The notes: generated from the sequence alone by a model not told the origin. Positions 23,855 through 32,136 are shown, numbered from the stretch's first letter. The stretch is 38,705 bases of DNA from Anaerolineales bacterium UBA2317 (GCA_002345215.1 DDVH01000056.1:18156-56860), one strand, 5' to 3'. Translations and numbers: made by a program.

Positions 23855-24854
23855 GGTCTTCCTCCTCTGCCATACTGCGTCCCACTAAATCTACAAACAC
23901 ATCTTCAAGTGTGGGTTCACGTTTGGTCAGATTCATTACCTTAACATCTTTTTGTGTAAATAGATTGATGACTCTGGCGAGTGCTGATTCTTCGACCAGA
24001 CTTAAACTTAATTTTGCACCTGTCTCCGTTTCAGCAATCGCCGCTTGCGTGACTTCAGGCTGGTCTACCAACATCTGCTGACTCAATCCGTTCAGCGGAC
24101 TCGTTTGAATTTCAAAGATGGCATCTTTTTGTAATCTTTGTTTCAAAGCAGTTGGCGTATCACAAGCGAGTACACGCCCTTTGTTGATGATGGCAACACG
24201 ATCACATAATTCTTCGGCTTCCATCATGTAATGTGTAGTTAAAAGTAAAGTTCTTTCTTTATCGGCTTTTAACCATTCAAGCACAAACTTTCGCACATCA
24301 CGCATCGCGCCGACATCTAAACCTAAGGTAGGTTCATCTAAAAATAAAACTTCGGGTTGAGTTAAAAATCCGCGCACGATGTTCATCTTTTGGCGTAAAC
24401 CTGTCGAAAGGTCAGATGATTTGGTGTGCATTCTATCTTTCATGCCAATCATTTCAAGTAAGGCTTCGATTCGTTCATTGGCTTCTTTGGATGGCACGCC
24501 ATAAAACTGTGAGAACATCCACAAGTTTTCGCGCACAGTTAAGAGTCCATAACCTGATGATTCACCACCTGAAACCATGTTAATACGTGGGCGCACGGAC
24601 TCAGCTTCGCGGTCGACATCTGCTCCCGCGACCTTTGCCCAGCCTGAAGTCGGAGAAAGAAGCGTGGTGAGAATCTTAATCAAAGTGGTTTTGCCAGCAC
24701 CGTTTGGTCCGAGCAATCCAAATAATTCGCCTTTTGCAACTGTCAAGTTAACATCTTGTAAAGCGACGAGTTCTTTGCGCGGTTCTTTTTTACTGCCGCG
24801 TAATTTGTAAATGCGACCTAAATCTTGTGTTTCTATTGCAAGTGAAGCAGACAT
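23838..24854 (-). CDS. ABC-2 exporter ATP-binding protein (DrrA-like)
   Basis: A 338-aa ATPase. Walker A GPNGAGKT at 49-56, signature LSTGLRQ at about 149-155, Walker B VLFLDEP at 169-175 and the switch His in LLTTHYM. The Q-loop, normally with a Gln, reads INMVSGGESSGYGLL here, so the usual Gln is absent or displaced. A C-terminal regulatory domain (~245-338) ends EPTLEDVFVDLVGRSM, as in DrrA proteins. Start 24854 follows AAGGAG by 5 nt. The frame continues upstream to a TTG at 24962 that also has a GGAGGAG site. It would add 36 low-complexity residues, so a longer form or a leader peptide is possible. Confidence 0.92.
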   Translation of the reverse strand: MSASLAIETQDLGRIYKLRGSKKEPRKELVALQDVNLTVAKGELFGLLGPNGAGKTTLIKILTTLLSPTSGWAKVAGADVDREAESVRPRINMVSGGESSGYGLLTVRENLWMFSQFYGVPSKEANERIEALLEMIGMKDRMHTKSSDLSTGLRQKMNIVRGFLTQPEVLFLDEPTLGLDVGAMRDVRKFVLEWLKADKERTLLLTTHYMMEAEELCDRVAIINKGRVLACDTPTALKQRLQKDAIFEIQTSPLNGLSQQMLVDQPEVTQAAIAETETGAKLSLSLVEESALARVINLFTQKDVKVMNLTKREPTLEDVFVDLVGRSMAEEEDHGNTE

Positions 24855-24984
24855 TTTTCTCCTTAAAATTTTGTTAGGTGATTCGTTGGCTTGGCGTGGA
24901 TTAAGCGTATGGTTGTCGTCAAGTGCTTTTTGAGTAGGCGTGATAAATTTGGGACATAACAATTCTCTTCTCCTCCTTTGTTAT

Positions 24985-25012
24985 GAGAGCCGAGCCACCA
25001 TACTCGGCTCTC
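24985..25012. promoter_or_regulatory. Leader hairpin GAGAGCCGAG/CTCGGCTCTC upstream of the ABC operon
   Basis: A perfect 10-bp stem with an 8-nt loop. In the minus-strand mRNA it lies just before a strong AAGGAGGAG site (about 24971-24979). It is not followed by a U run, so it may stabilise the leader or control translation. Confidence 0.55.
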
Positions 25013-25071
25013 GCAATTTAAAGGGCATGAATATGAAGTTATGGATTAGAGAAAATTAGAATATGCGTTCT

Positions 25072-25101
25072 ATTTTACTACAAATTGATTTTTCATTTCA
25101 A
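25072..25101 (-). promoter_or_regulatory. Promoter TTGAAA-18-TAAAAT for the ABC exporter operon
   Basis: On the minus strand, -35 TTGAAA (25096-25101), an 18-nt spacer and -10 TAAAAT (25072-25077). It lies back to back with the plus-strand -10 of the PIG-L gene. Confidence 0.5.
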
Positions 25102-25102
25102 G

Positions 25103-25108
25103 TAAAAT
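25103..25108 (+). promoter_or_regulatory. -10 box TAAAAT, leaderless start candidate
   Basis: TAAAAT ends 7 nt before the PIG-L ATG (25116). No ribosome site lies between. Confidence 0.45.
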
Positions 25109-25115
25109 TGTTTGT

Positions 25116-25859
25116 ATGACAAACGAAAAAGAATACATCCCAAAGATTGCAATGAGCATTCACGCTCACCCAGACGACCAAGAGTTTTCGATTGGTGGCA
25201 CATTAGCAAAATGGTCAAAAGCAGGTTGTGAAATTATTTCAGTGACGATTACGAGTGGTGACTCAGGTTCAAACGATGCAACAAAGGACGGCAAGTATAA
25301 ACCTGAATTAGCAAAATTACGAGAAGTTGAACAACAAACCGCAAACGATGTGCTTGGGGTGAAACATTCAGTTTTTTTGCGTTATCCAGATGGCGAACTC
25401 CAGCCGACACTCACCTTGCGAAAAGAACTCACACGCCTCATCCGCCAGTATAAACCTGATGTGGTTTTAGCAGGTAATCCCGAAGCATGGTTTTATGGAA
25501 ATGAATATGTCAACCATCCTGACCATCGCGCCGCCGCGCAAGCCGCTACTGAAGCAGTTTTCCCATCTGCAGGAACACGCCTCATTTTTACTGACCTGTT
25601 AGAGGCTGGCTACGAACCACACAACGTCAAACGCCTATACATTCACGGCACCGACAAGCCTGATACATGGATTGATATTACCGAAACCATAGATATTAAA
25701 GTTGAAGCATTGAAAAAGCACGCCAGTCAAGTGCCTGTGGATGAAGTTGAAAAGTGGATGAAGGATTGGGCAAAAGAAGATGCCAAAGATAAAGGCTTTG
25801 AATATGCCGAATCTCATCGGGTGATGGTGTTGGTCAATGAGGAAGAAAAAACAGCATAA
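25116..25859 (+). CDS. PIG-L / LmbE-family N-acetylglucosaminyl deacetylase
   Basis: A 247-aa zinc deacetylase. The HPDDQE motif (H18, D21) is followed by VNHPDHRAAAQA, which gives the third zinc ligand (H134 or H137). RYPDGEL is another family string. Relatives remove acetyl groups from GlcNAc in glycolipids, mycothiol precursors or antibiotics. There is no signal peptide, so it acts in the cytoplasm. It is followed 2 bp later by an MBOAT acyltransferase and then an SGNH protein. This suggests it deacetylates a sugar precursor that the next genes re-acylate or export. It probably has a leaderless start. Confidence 0.9.
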   Translation: MTNEKEYIPKIAMSIHAHPDDQEFSIGGTLAKWSKAGCEIISVTITSGDSGSNDATKDGKYKPELAKLREVEQQTANDVLGVKHSVFLRYPDGELQPTLTLRKELTRLIRQYKPDVVLAGNPEAWFYGNEYVNHPDHRAAAQAATEAVFPSAGTRLIFTDLLEAGYEPHNVKRLYIHGTDKPDTWIDITETIDIKVEALKKHASQVPVDEVEKWMKDWAKEDAKDKGFEYAESHRVMVLVNEEEKTA

Positions 25860-25861
25860 AC

Positions 25862-27259
25862 ATGGCTTTCACTAGTTACGATTTTTTACTCTTCTTCTTT
25901 ATCATCTTCATAATATATTGGCTGATTCGTGAACGCCACTGGCAAAATTTAATTTTGCTAGTGGCGAGTTATTATTTTTATGGATACATCCAAGCATGGT
26001 ACGCCATTATGCTTGGATTATCTACCAGCATAGATTATTTTCTTGCGCGTGCCATTGTTTTTTACCCAAACCGAAAAAAAATATTTATCCTAATAAGTTT
26101 ATTTATGAATCTGGGGGTTCTTGCATTTTTCAAGTACTACAATTTTTTTATCAGTGATGTAATTGCCTTTTTGAATACATTTAACATTCATACAGGCACA
26201 TTACTGATAAGCATTGCCTTACCAGCAGGGCTCTCTTTTTTTACACTCAAAAAACTGGGTTATATGATTGATGTCTCTCGTGGAACATTACAGCCTACAA
26301 ATAATTTTATAAATTTTGCTTTATATGTTTCATTCTTCCCACAACTGATTGCGGGACCTATTGAACGTCCGCAAAAATTAATCCCACAAATAGAATCTCA
26401 GCGCCAATGGAAAGCCGAGTTTTTTTATCAAGCCTGGCCCCTTTTGGTCATGGGCTTTTTCAAAAAAATTGTCATTGCAGATAGCGTTCAAGTCATAGTC
26501 AATCGTATCTTTGGTTTTGACGAACCTTCAATTTTATTGTTACTAATTGGCGGGTTAGGTTACACCTTACAAATCCTTGCAGATTTCTCTGCATATACCG
26601 ATATATCACGCGGCATAGCATATTTAATAGGTTTTGAGACTTCTGAAAACTTTAACAAACCGTATCTATCCTTAACCCCAACAGATTTTTGGAATCGTTG
26701 GCACATCACACTTTCTACATGGTTAAGAGATTACATATTCTTTCCCATTCGTCGCACTTTACTTCAATACAAACTACACGAATCCTTAACACTTGCTTTG
26801 CCCCCTATCGTTACAATGTTCATCAGTGGCATATGGCATGGAGCGAATTTAAACTTTGTCATTTGGGGTTTGTATTATGGAATACTCATTGCCATTTACC
26901 AACTCATCGGCATTCGTGGCGATTGGAAAACAAACACAAAAATCAAAACGCTCTTTGCTTGGTTTGTTATGTTTTGCTTCATTGTGTTTGGTTGGATTAT
27001 CTTCCGCTCGCCGTCAATAAATTGGTTAATAAATATTTTCAGTGTTTCTCCTTTGATCCCCAATTCAAATGAACTAATCTTTGCACTTATTAGTATTAAT
27101 ATTGTAGTTGTTTACACAATTCCATTAGTTGTTAAGCAAATGATGCATAAATCCATTACCCCATCTTGGCTTTATGCAATTTATTATGCAGTTGCGACTT
27201 TATTAATAATTATATTCACAAACTCTTCGAATTCAGATTTTATTTATTTTCAATTTTAG
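25862..27259 (+). CDS. MBOAT O-acyltransferase, AlgI-like, with fused DltX-type C-terminal motif
   Basis: A 465-aa multipass membrane protein of the MBOAT family (AlgI/DltB group), which moves acyl groups across the membrane onto glycans. Signatures: LIAGPIERPQKL, ADFSAYTDISRGIAYLIG, FWNRWHITLSTWLRDYIFFP, and GIWHGANLNFVIWG with the catalytic His326. After the final membrane helix it ends in FIYFQF (460-465). This matches the C-terminal [FW]-I-Y-x-x-F motif of DltX, whose tyrosine is proposed to relay the acyl group. It is tightly coupled to PIG-L (2 bp) and to the SGNH gene (9 bp). Confidence 0.93.
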   Translation: MAFTSYDFLLFFFIIFIIYWLIRERHWQNLILLVASYYFYGYIQAWYAIMLGLSTSIDYFLARAIVFYPNRKKIFILISLFMNLGVLAFFKYYNFFISDVIAFLNTFNIHTGTLLISIALPAGLSFFTLKKLGYMIDVSRGTLQPTNNFINFALYVSFFPQLIAGPIERPQKLIPQIESQRQWKAEFFYQAWPLLVMGFFKKIVIADSVQVIVNRIFGFDEPSILLLLIGGLGYTLQILADFSAYTDISRGIAYLIGFETSENFNKPYLSLTPTDFWNRWHITLSTWLRDYIFFPIRRTLLQYKLHESLTLALPPIVTMFISGIWHGANLNFVIWGLYYGILIAIYQLIGIRGDWKTNTKIKTLFAWFVMFCFIVFGWIIFRSPSINWLINIFSVSPLIPNSNELIFALISINIVVVYTIPLVVKQMMHKSITPSWLYAIYYAVATLLIIIFTNSSNSDFIYFQF

Positions 27260-27268
27260 GAAATAAAA

Positions 27269-28285
27269 ATGCGCTTCTTTCTTAAATTCTTCTTGATTCT
27301 AACCCTAAGCCTTTTTCTCACTTCAGCTTTTTTGATTAATGCTAATCATTTAACCTACCCCTTTCCTTCAGGTCCAATCACAGATTCTGAATTACGGCTG
27401 GTCCATCTTAAATTCATTGAAGAAGAAAAACCACAAGTTGTCTTACTTGGGGACTCAACTTTGAAACTTGGCGTAGATTCCAATTTGTTCGAAAAGCAAA
27501 TTAATAAGCCTATATACAATATAAGTATTCCGGGGTCAGCTTCAGCTTTGTGGTATCTTATTTTGAAAAATAATATTGTAGAATCTTCTTATAAACCACC
27601 ATATCTCTTAATTGTCTTTCGAGATACGATCCTTACTGCTCCTGCATTTCGCGTGCATGGAAACTATTTTACTCAAATTGCTGAATTTGCGCGTCAAAAT
27701 GAACCTTTATTGATAGAAAACTCTTTTACTAACTATATGTCCCCATTGGAAATTGCAGCAGAACGCTATTTGCCACTCTATTCAATGCGAGCAAAGATTC
27801 GTGAGGATATAGATAATCATATACACCACCTTATACCATCATTATTGGGTTGCGATCCAATATGTGTACAAACGTCTCTTGATAACTTATTTACCTTTGC
27901 GGAAATAAATCCAATTTTACCGGGTGATGAAATTAGAGCAGCAGAAAGTTACCTTTATACATCTGAGCAGTTAGATTTTGATACTCAACTTAATAGATCA
28001 TACCTACCCGAAATGATAAGACTTGCTAAAGAAAACAATATTTCAATCGTATTTGTTCGAATTAAAGTTAAAACTGATACCGAACACCAACTGGCATTAG
28101 GGCAGTACATTGAAAAATTAAGTTCTTACTTTGCAGACAATGAAATTTATTTTCTTGACTTCGGTGATGATACACGCTTGACCAGCAATTTATTTCAGGA
28201 TGCTATTCATCTCAACGAAAGCGGCAGAGAATTATTTACCCAATTACTTGCAGAAGAAATGAATAAAATCATTTCAGAAAAATAA
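27269..28285 (+). CDS. SGNH-fold, AlgJ/AlgX-like acyltransferase
   Basis: A 338-aa protein with one N-terminal membrane anchor (about 4-23) and an external SGNH domain. GDST (61-64) holds the nucleophile Ser63. DAIHLNESGRELF supplies the Asp311/His314 pair. AGGA lies about 8 nt before the ATG. As in alginate O-acetylation, it would take the acyl group handed over by the upstream MBOAT and place it on the glycan. Sequence resemblance outside the catalytic blocks is weak, so the acceptor is unknown. Its end overlaps the convergent kinase gene by 12 bp. Confidence 0.78.
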   Translation: MRFFLKFFLILTLSLFLTSAFLINANHLTYPFPSGPITDSELRLVHLKFIEEEKPQVVLLGDSTLKLGVDSNLFEKQINKPIYNISIPGSASALWYLILKNNIVESSYKPPYLLIVFRDTILTAPAFRVHGNYFTQIAEFARQNEPLLIENSFTNYMSPLEIAAERYLPLYSMRAKIREDIDNHIHHLIPSLLGCDPICVQTSLDNLFTFAEINPILPGDEIRAAESYLYTSEQLDFDTQLNRSYLPEMIRLAKENNISIVFVRIKVKTDTEHQLALGQYIEKLSSYFADNEIYFLDFGDDTRLTSNLFQDAIHLNESGRELFTQLLAEEMNKIISEK

Positions 28286-28975
28286 ATATCCAGCTAAAAC
28301 AGAGGTTATAGTCATAGTAATATTATCAATATCTTTATAAGGTAATGACTCAACAACTGTCCCAACGAATGCAATAACAGTAATTGGTAACAGATAATTT
28401 GTAATTGAACCTGCAAACACACCGGCATTGATATAAATCATAATAATCAAAACAGATAAAACAAATCCTCCAATAAACACAGCGATAGAACCTGCAACAG
28501 ATTTCTCTTTGCTCCACGGCAATTTTGCTGAATTAAATTTTCTGCCGATAATATCTGCGATTCCATCACCACCACACATCATTATTAAGGCGATAATGCC
28601 AATTGGAGAATCTTTCCAGTAAATTACTGTCAACGCCACAAACATAATTCCATAATAAAGCGGGCCTCGCAGAATCTCTTTCGGGTCACCTGTACGAGAC
28701 ATAGCTTTGACAGAGGCTTCGTCTTTCAATATTCCAAAACCGATTAATGCAAATTGAATTGTGATCACCAATGGAACTAATGCCGCGAGCCACCGCGCAT
28801 CAGGTGTATCTTGAAATAAAAACCAGCACAATACAAAAATTGGACCCGTGCCAATGTGAATAATTTTCCGACTCAATTTGCTGTCAATGAATCCGCGATG
28901 AGCGATAAAGTCCATAGAGCGCAAGAAGATAAGTGAAATTGCAAAGGTAATGATGGTGGCGATAATGTTGTTCAA
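28274..28975 (-). CDS. Dolichol/phytol kinase-like (CDP-diglyceride synthetase-related) membrane protein
   Basis: A 233-aa membrane protein with about six helices. Family signs: LSRKIIHIGTGP (RKxxH, 36-40), GGDGIADIIGRK (135-146) and KEKSVAGSIAVF (156-167). These are the three conserved blocks of the dolichol kinase (SEC59)/phytol kinase (VTE5) group, which phosphorylates isoprenoid alcohols with CTP. A TTG start at 28975 is chosen because AGGAG sits 6 nt upstream and no ATG has a site. It lies between the two MBOAT modules and might supply a polyprenyl-phosphate carrier, but phytol salvage is an equal alternative. Confidence 0.8.
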   Translation of the reverse strand: MNNIIATIITFAISLIFLRSMDFIAHRGFIDSKLSRKIIHIGTGPIFVLCWFLFQDTPDARWLAALVPLVITIQFALIGFGILKDEASVKAMSRTGDPKEILRGPLYYGIMFVALTVIYWKDSPIGIIALIMMCGGDGIADIIGRKFNSAKLPWSKEKSVAGSIAVFIGGFVLSVLIIMIYINAGVFAGSITNYLLPITVIAFVGTVVESLPYKDIDNITMTITSVLAGYLFF

Positions 28976-29069
28976 AGGAATCTCCTATATTTGTAACTAA
29001 AACCCGATTTAGGCAAAAAAGATATTCTTGTTATAATCCGCAATCGCTTTACAAAACATGGAGGCACTC

Positions 29070-29456
29070 GTGCAAAATAAAATAATTTTTCTATTAATAA
29101 CATTAAATCTCATCCTTTCGGCTTGCGGAGCAGGTGACTCAGGTGCAAGTCAAACTGTTGAGGGTTACATCACAGCTCTCGCGTCAAAAGATGAAGCGGG
29201 TCTTTTATCAAATTCATGTGCAGAGTATGAAGATGATGCCTTACTTGTACTTGACTCCTTGGAATTGGTCGAAGTTTCATTAGCCGATGGAATTGCATGT
29301 CAAGAAGTTGGGAATGATGGTGATACAACTTTGGTGAATTGCGCGGGCAAATTGCAAATGAGTTATGGTGGCGAACCGCAAGAATTAGATTTTTCAAATA
29401 TCACGTATGAAGTTGTGAATGAAAATGGTAATTGGTTAGTGTGCGGAACAAGATAA
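29070..29456 (+). CDS. Small lipoprotein, first gene of the DltX/MBOAT module
   Basis: A 128-aa lipoprotein (lipobox LSAC in TLNLILSACGAG). The body resembles DUF4878-like domains (TVEGYITALASKDEAGL at the start, ITYEVVNENGNWLVCG at the end), an NTF2-type fold, with three further cysteines (SNSCAEY, IACQEV, VNCAGK). Start is the GTG at 29070: GGAGG (29060-29064) lies 5 nt before it. The ATG at 29058 overlaps that site and is rejected. A TATAAT box lies at 29032. Its stop TAA touches the GTG of the next small gene. It may bind the glycan or stabilise the complex, but no function is established. Confidence 0.8.
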   Translation: MQNKIIFLLITLNLILSACGAGDSGASQTVEGYITALASKDEAGLLSNSCAEYEDDALLVLDSLELVEVSLADGIACQEVGNDGDTTLVNCAGKLQMSYGGEPQELDFSNITYEVVNENGNWLVCGTR

Positions 29457-29573
29457 GTGAAACATTTTTTTTCAAAAGAAAATCTTTTAGCATTTTTATT
29501 TTGTTTGATGTTAATCGCGTTGGTGATTTTTACAGCAGATAGCAACCCAACGTGGATTTATCAAGGTTTTTAA
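29457..29573 (+). CDS. DltX-like 38-aa membrane protein with acyl-relay motif
   Basis: A 38-aa protein with a GTG start directly after the lipoprotein TAA. Its own TAA is 1 bp before the next MBOAT ATG. A basic N-terminus (MKHFFSKENL) leads into one membrane helix (LLAFLFCLMLIALVIFTA) and a C-terminal tail ending WIYQGF, with Tyr35 four residues from the end. This matches DltX, the tiny partner of DltB, whose C-terminal FIYNEF-type tyrosine is proposed to carry the acyl group across. Position (just before a DltB-like gene), size, one helix and motif all agree. The match rests on the motif and context. Similarity elsewhere is not expected in so short a protein. Confidence 0.75.
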   Translation: MKHFFSKENLLAFLFCLMLIALVIFTADSNPTWIYQGF

Positions 29574-29574
29574 C

Positions 29575-30984
29575 ATGACGATAATTCAAATTTTGATTAT
29601 CGTTTTTTTTACATTGCTTTTTTCGTTCATCAAACGCGGCAGAGATTTATTTTTATTAATCGCCAGTGTCTTAATAATTTTTTGGTTACAACCTGCACTA
29701 CCGATTCGTGGTTTCGATTTTTGGATTCCAACACTCACGCTCATCATCACAATTTTTTCTTGGTACATCACAACCGATAACACATTCAACCGAAAAAATA
29801 TTTTTACACTCGTCATCATCGCTAGCATCATCTTATTACTTAATGTCACAAGATATTTTTCTTTTGCACAAATTTTCACGCCATCTCGCCCACCACAAAT
29901 TGAAATCACATTCATTATCTTTTTGATTTTTGGACTCGTACTTTTTCTCTTAAGAAAAATCTCCGCTTCTTTCTTAACGTTCGGCTTGATTCTGCTACTC
30001 GGAATTTTTCTCATCCTCAAAATCCCTGCATGGACATTATGGCTCAGTTCAAGTTTACGTGGCTTCGTTGGACAATCCGTAGAAACCGCATCTGCATTGG
30101 ATATTCGTTGGCTTGGATTCTCATACGTCGCCTTTCGACTCATTCATACGATTCGAGATAAGCAAGCAGGTCGCTTGCCTTCTGTAGATTTAAGTGAATA
30201 TATTACGTATGTCATTTTCTTTCCCGCTTTCACTGCTGGACCCATAGATAAAATTGAACGTTTTATTAAAGATTTACGCCAACCATTTGCAGGATTAAAT
30301 ACAGAAATATTTTTTAATGCAAGTCAAAGATTAATCATCGGTTTATTCAAAAAATTTGTAATTGCAGATACATTGGCATTAATCGCATTGAACGATACAA
30401 ACGCAACACAAGTCAATTCCACGTTTTGGTTGTGGATTTTGGTGTATGCCTACGCCTTCCAAATTTATTTTGATTTCAGCGGCTATACAGATATTGCATT
30501 AGGAATCGCAAAATTTATTGGCATTAATTTGCCCGAAAATTTTGCTTCGCCCTATCTCAAGCCCAATTTGACTCAGTTTTGGAATAATTGGCACATGACT
30601 TTAACACAATGGTTTCGGGCATATTTCTTTAATCCAGTGACGCGTTGGTTAAGGTCTTGGCAAAAGCCATTGTCAATGCCAATGATGATTTTTTTGACCC
30701 AAGTTGCTACAATGGTCTTAATCGGCTTTTGGCACGGAGTGACATGGAACTTTACAATTTGGGGTTTATGGCATGGACTTGGTTTGTTCATTCATAATCG
30801 TTGGAGTGATTTTACAAAAGCCAAAGCAAGTGAATGGGCAAATACTTCGACAAAACAAAGTATATTAAATATCAGTGGAATTATTTTTACTTTTCATTTT
30901 GTGGCACTCGGCTGGATATTTTTTGCATTAAGTTCACCTGTCACTTCATGGAATGTGATTTTGAAATTATTTGGAGTTGACTAA
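29575..30984 (+). CDS. MBOAT acyltransferase, DltB-like
   Basis: A 469-aa multipass membrane protein. Family strings: FFPAFTAGPIDKIERFIKDL, YFDFSGYTDIALGIAKFIG, FWNNWHMTLTQWFRAYFFNP, and GFWHGVTWNFTIWGLWHG with the catalytic His387. It ends ...VILKLFGVD and lacks the FIYxxF tail seen in the MBOAT at 25862. This fits with the separate DltX-like protein immediately upstream. It has one N-terminal extra block of about five helices before the MBOAT core. The acyl donor is probably the carrier protein at 33168. Its stop codon overlaps the start of a palindromic repeat. Confidence 0.92.
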   Translation: MTIIQILIIVFFTLLFSFIKRGRDLFLLIASVLIIFWLQPALPIRGFDFWIPTLTLIITIFSWYITTDNTFNRKNIFTLVIIASIILLLNVTRYFSFAQIFTPSRPPQIEITFIIFLIFGLVLFLLRKISASFLTFGLILLLGIFLILKIPAWTLWLSSSLRGFVGQSVETASALDIRWLGFSYVAFRLIHTIRDKQAGRLPSVDLSEYITYVIFFPAFTAGPIDKIERFIKDLRQPFAGLNTEIFFNASQRLIIGLFKKFVIADTLALIALNDTNATQVNSTFWLWILVYAYAFQIYFDFSGYTDIALGIAKFIGINLPENFASPYLKPNLTQFWNNWHMTLTQWFRAYFFNPVTRWLRSWQKPLSMPMMIFLTQVATMVLIGFWHGVTWNFTIWGLWHGLGLFIHNRWSDFTKAKASEWANTSTKQSILNISGIIFTFHFVALGWIFFALSSPVTSWNVILKLFGVD

Positions 30985-31080
30985 TGTCATTGCGAGCCGC
31001 GCACTTGTTCTTGCGGCGAAGCAATCCCAAACATAATCATGAGATTGCTTCGCCGGGAAGAGCATCCTCCTCACAATGAC
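30984..31080. repeat. Palindromic repeat ATGTCATTGCGAG...CTCACAATGAC
   Basis: Outer arms GTCATTGCGAG and CTCACAATGAC and inner arms GGCGAAGCAATCCC / GAGATTGCTTCGCC are inverted. This repeat type is very widespread in environmental bacteria. It begins with the last base of the MBOAT stop codon and ends 15 bp before the next ATG. Confidence 0.85.
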
Positions 31081-31083
31081 GGA

Positions 31084-31089
31084 TAAAAT
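31084..31089 (+). promoter_or_regulatory. -10 box TAAAAT, leaderless start candidate
   Basis: TAAAAT ends 6 nt before the ATG at 31096. It restarts transcription after the repeat that interrupts the module. Confidence 0.5.
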
Positions 31090-31095
31090 GAAATT

Positions 31096-32136
31096 ATGAA
31101 ATCAGAAATAAATTTCACAAGGGTTTTCATAAAAGGAATTTTTCTTTTTATTATTTTCAATCTTGTTGTCGCTTTATGGCAACCCAATATTGGAAAATTT
31201 TCGTTATACAACTCTATCTTCACAGGCAGAGAACGTTTGCCATTCGGAGAAAATCCGAAGCAATCGTATAACTTAAGTCTATTTGACTTGGATGCCATGT
31301 TCACATCACATGTGATTCATGGAACAGAAAAAACAGAATATGAATTTCGCGTGATTGTGATTGGAGATTCGTCCGTTTGGGGGACATTGCTCAAGCCAGA
31401 AGAAACATTGACAGGTCAATTAAATGAGATGCATCTTTCAGCATGTGGAAAGAATGTCACAGCCTATAATTTGGGATATCCAACCATTTCATTGACAAAA
31501 GATGTCATGATGTTGGATTACACCATGCAATATGAACCTGATTTAATTTTATGGATGACAACTTTAGATGCTTTTCCAATTGAAAAACAATCTTCTCCTA
31601 TTGTAGAAGAAAATCAAAAGCAAAAAACTTTTTGGGAGAAAACATTTATTGGTGATAGACGCGCCTGGGCAGATTTAATCCGCTTGCAGATTTATGGTGT
31701 GATGTGGTCTGCTACGGGAATTGACCAGTTTTATCCTGATAATTATGAAAAAGCACAAACAGATTTTGAACCAGATGAAAGTTATCATAATTTTGTGAAG
31801 CCAAATTTAGATAAAAATCTTTTGGCTTTGAATATGCTTGCAGAAGGTTTCAATATTGCTGGAGAAATACCATTAATTTTGGTAAATGAGCCGATGTTAA
31901 TAAGCTCTGGAAACAATAGCGACATCCGCTATAATTTTTTCTATCCGCGCTGGGCGTATGATGAATATAGAAATATGATGAATGAAATAAGTGAAGAAAA
32001 TAATTGGCAATATGTTGATTTGTGGGATATCCTCCCTGCCAATGAATTTACAAACAGTGCCATTCACTTAACGCCCGCTGGAGAAAAGATTTTGGCTGAA
32101 AGTTTAGCGCTGTATATTGAAGGAAGTTGTCAATAA
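31096..32136 (+). CDS. SGNH-fold, DltD/AlgX-like membrane-anchored protein
   Basis: A 346-aa protein with one N-terminal helix (~9-27) and an external SGNH domain. VIGDSSVWG (block I) gives Ser92. AYNLGYPTISLTKDVMML is the block II-III region. The last block reads NSAIHLTPAGEK with His324, but the position normally held by Asp (H minus 3) is Ser321. The triad may be incomplete or the acid supplied elsewhere. Its role would be the last acyl transfer in the DltX/MBOAT module, analogous to DltD. It has no ribosome site and a -10 box 6 nt from its ATG. Confidence 0.75.
   Translation: MKSEINFTRVFIKGIFLFIIFNLVVALWQPNIGKFSLYNSIFTGRERLPFGENPKQSYNLSLFDLDAMFTSHVIHGTEKTEYEFRVIVIGDSSVWGTLLKPEETLTGQLNEMHLSACGKNVTAYNLGYPTISLTKDVMMLDYTMQYEPDLILWMTTLDAFPIEKQSSPIVEENQKQKTFWEKTFIGDRRAWADLIRLQIYGVMWSATGIDQFYPDNYEKAQTDFEPDESYHNFVKPNLDKNLLALNMLAEGFNIAGEIPLILVNEPMLISSGNNSDIRYNFFYPRWAYDEYRNMMNEISEENNWQYVDLWDILPANEFTNSAIHLTPAGEKILAESLALYIEGSCQ

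Noticed and set aside
29586..30143. Minus-strand open frame of 185 codons inside the MBOAT gene
   Set aside because: It is antisense to clear MBOAT coding sequence. Its product is Lys/Ile-rich without any family motif.
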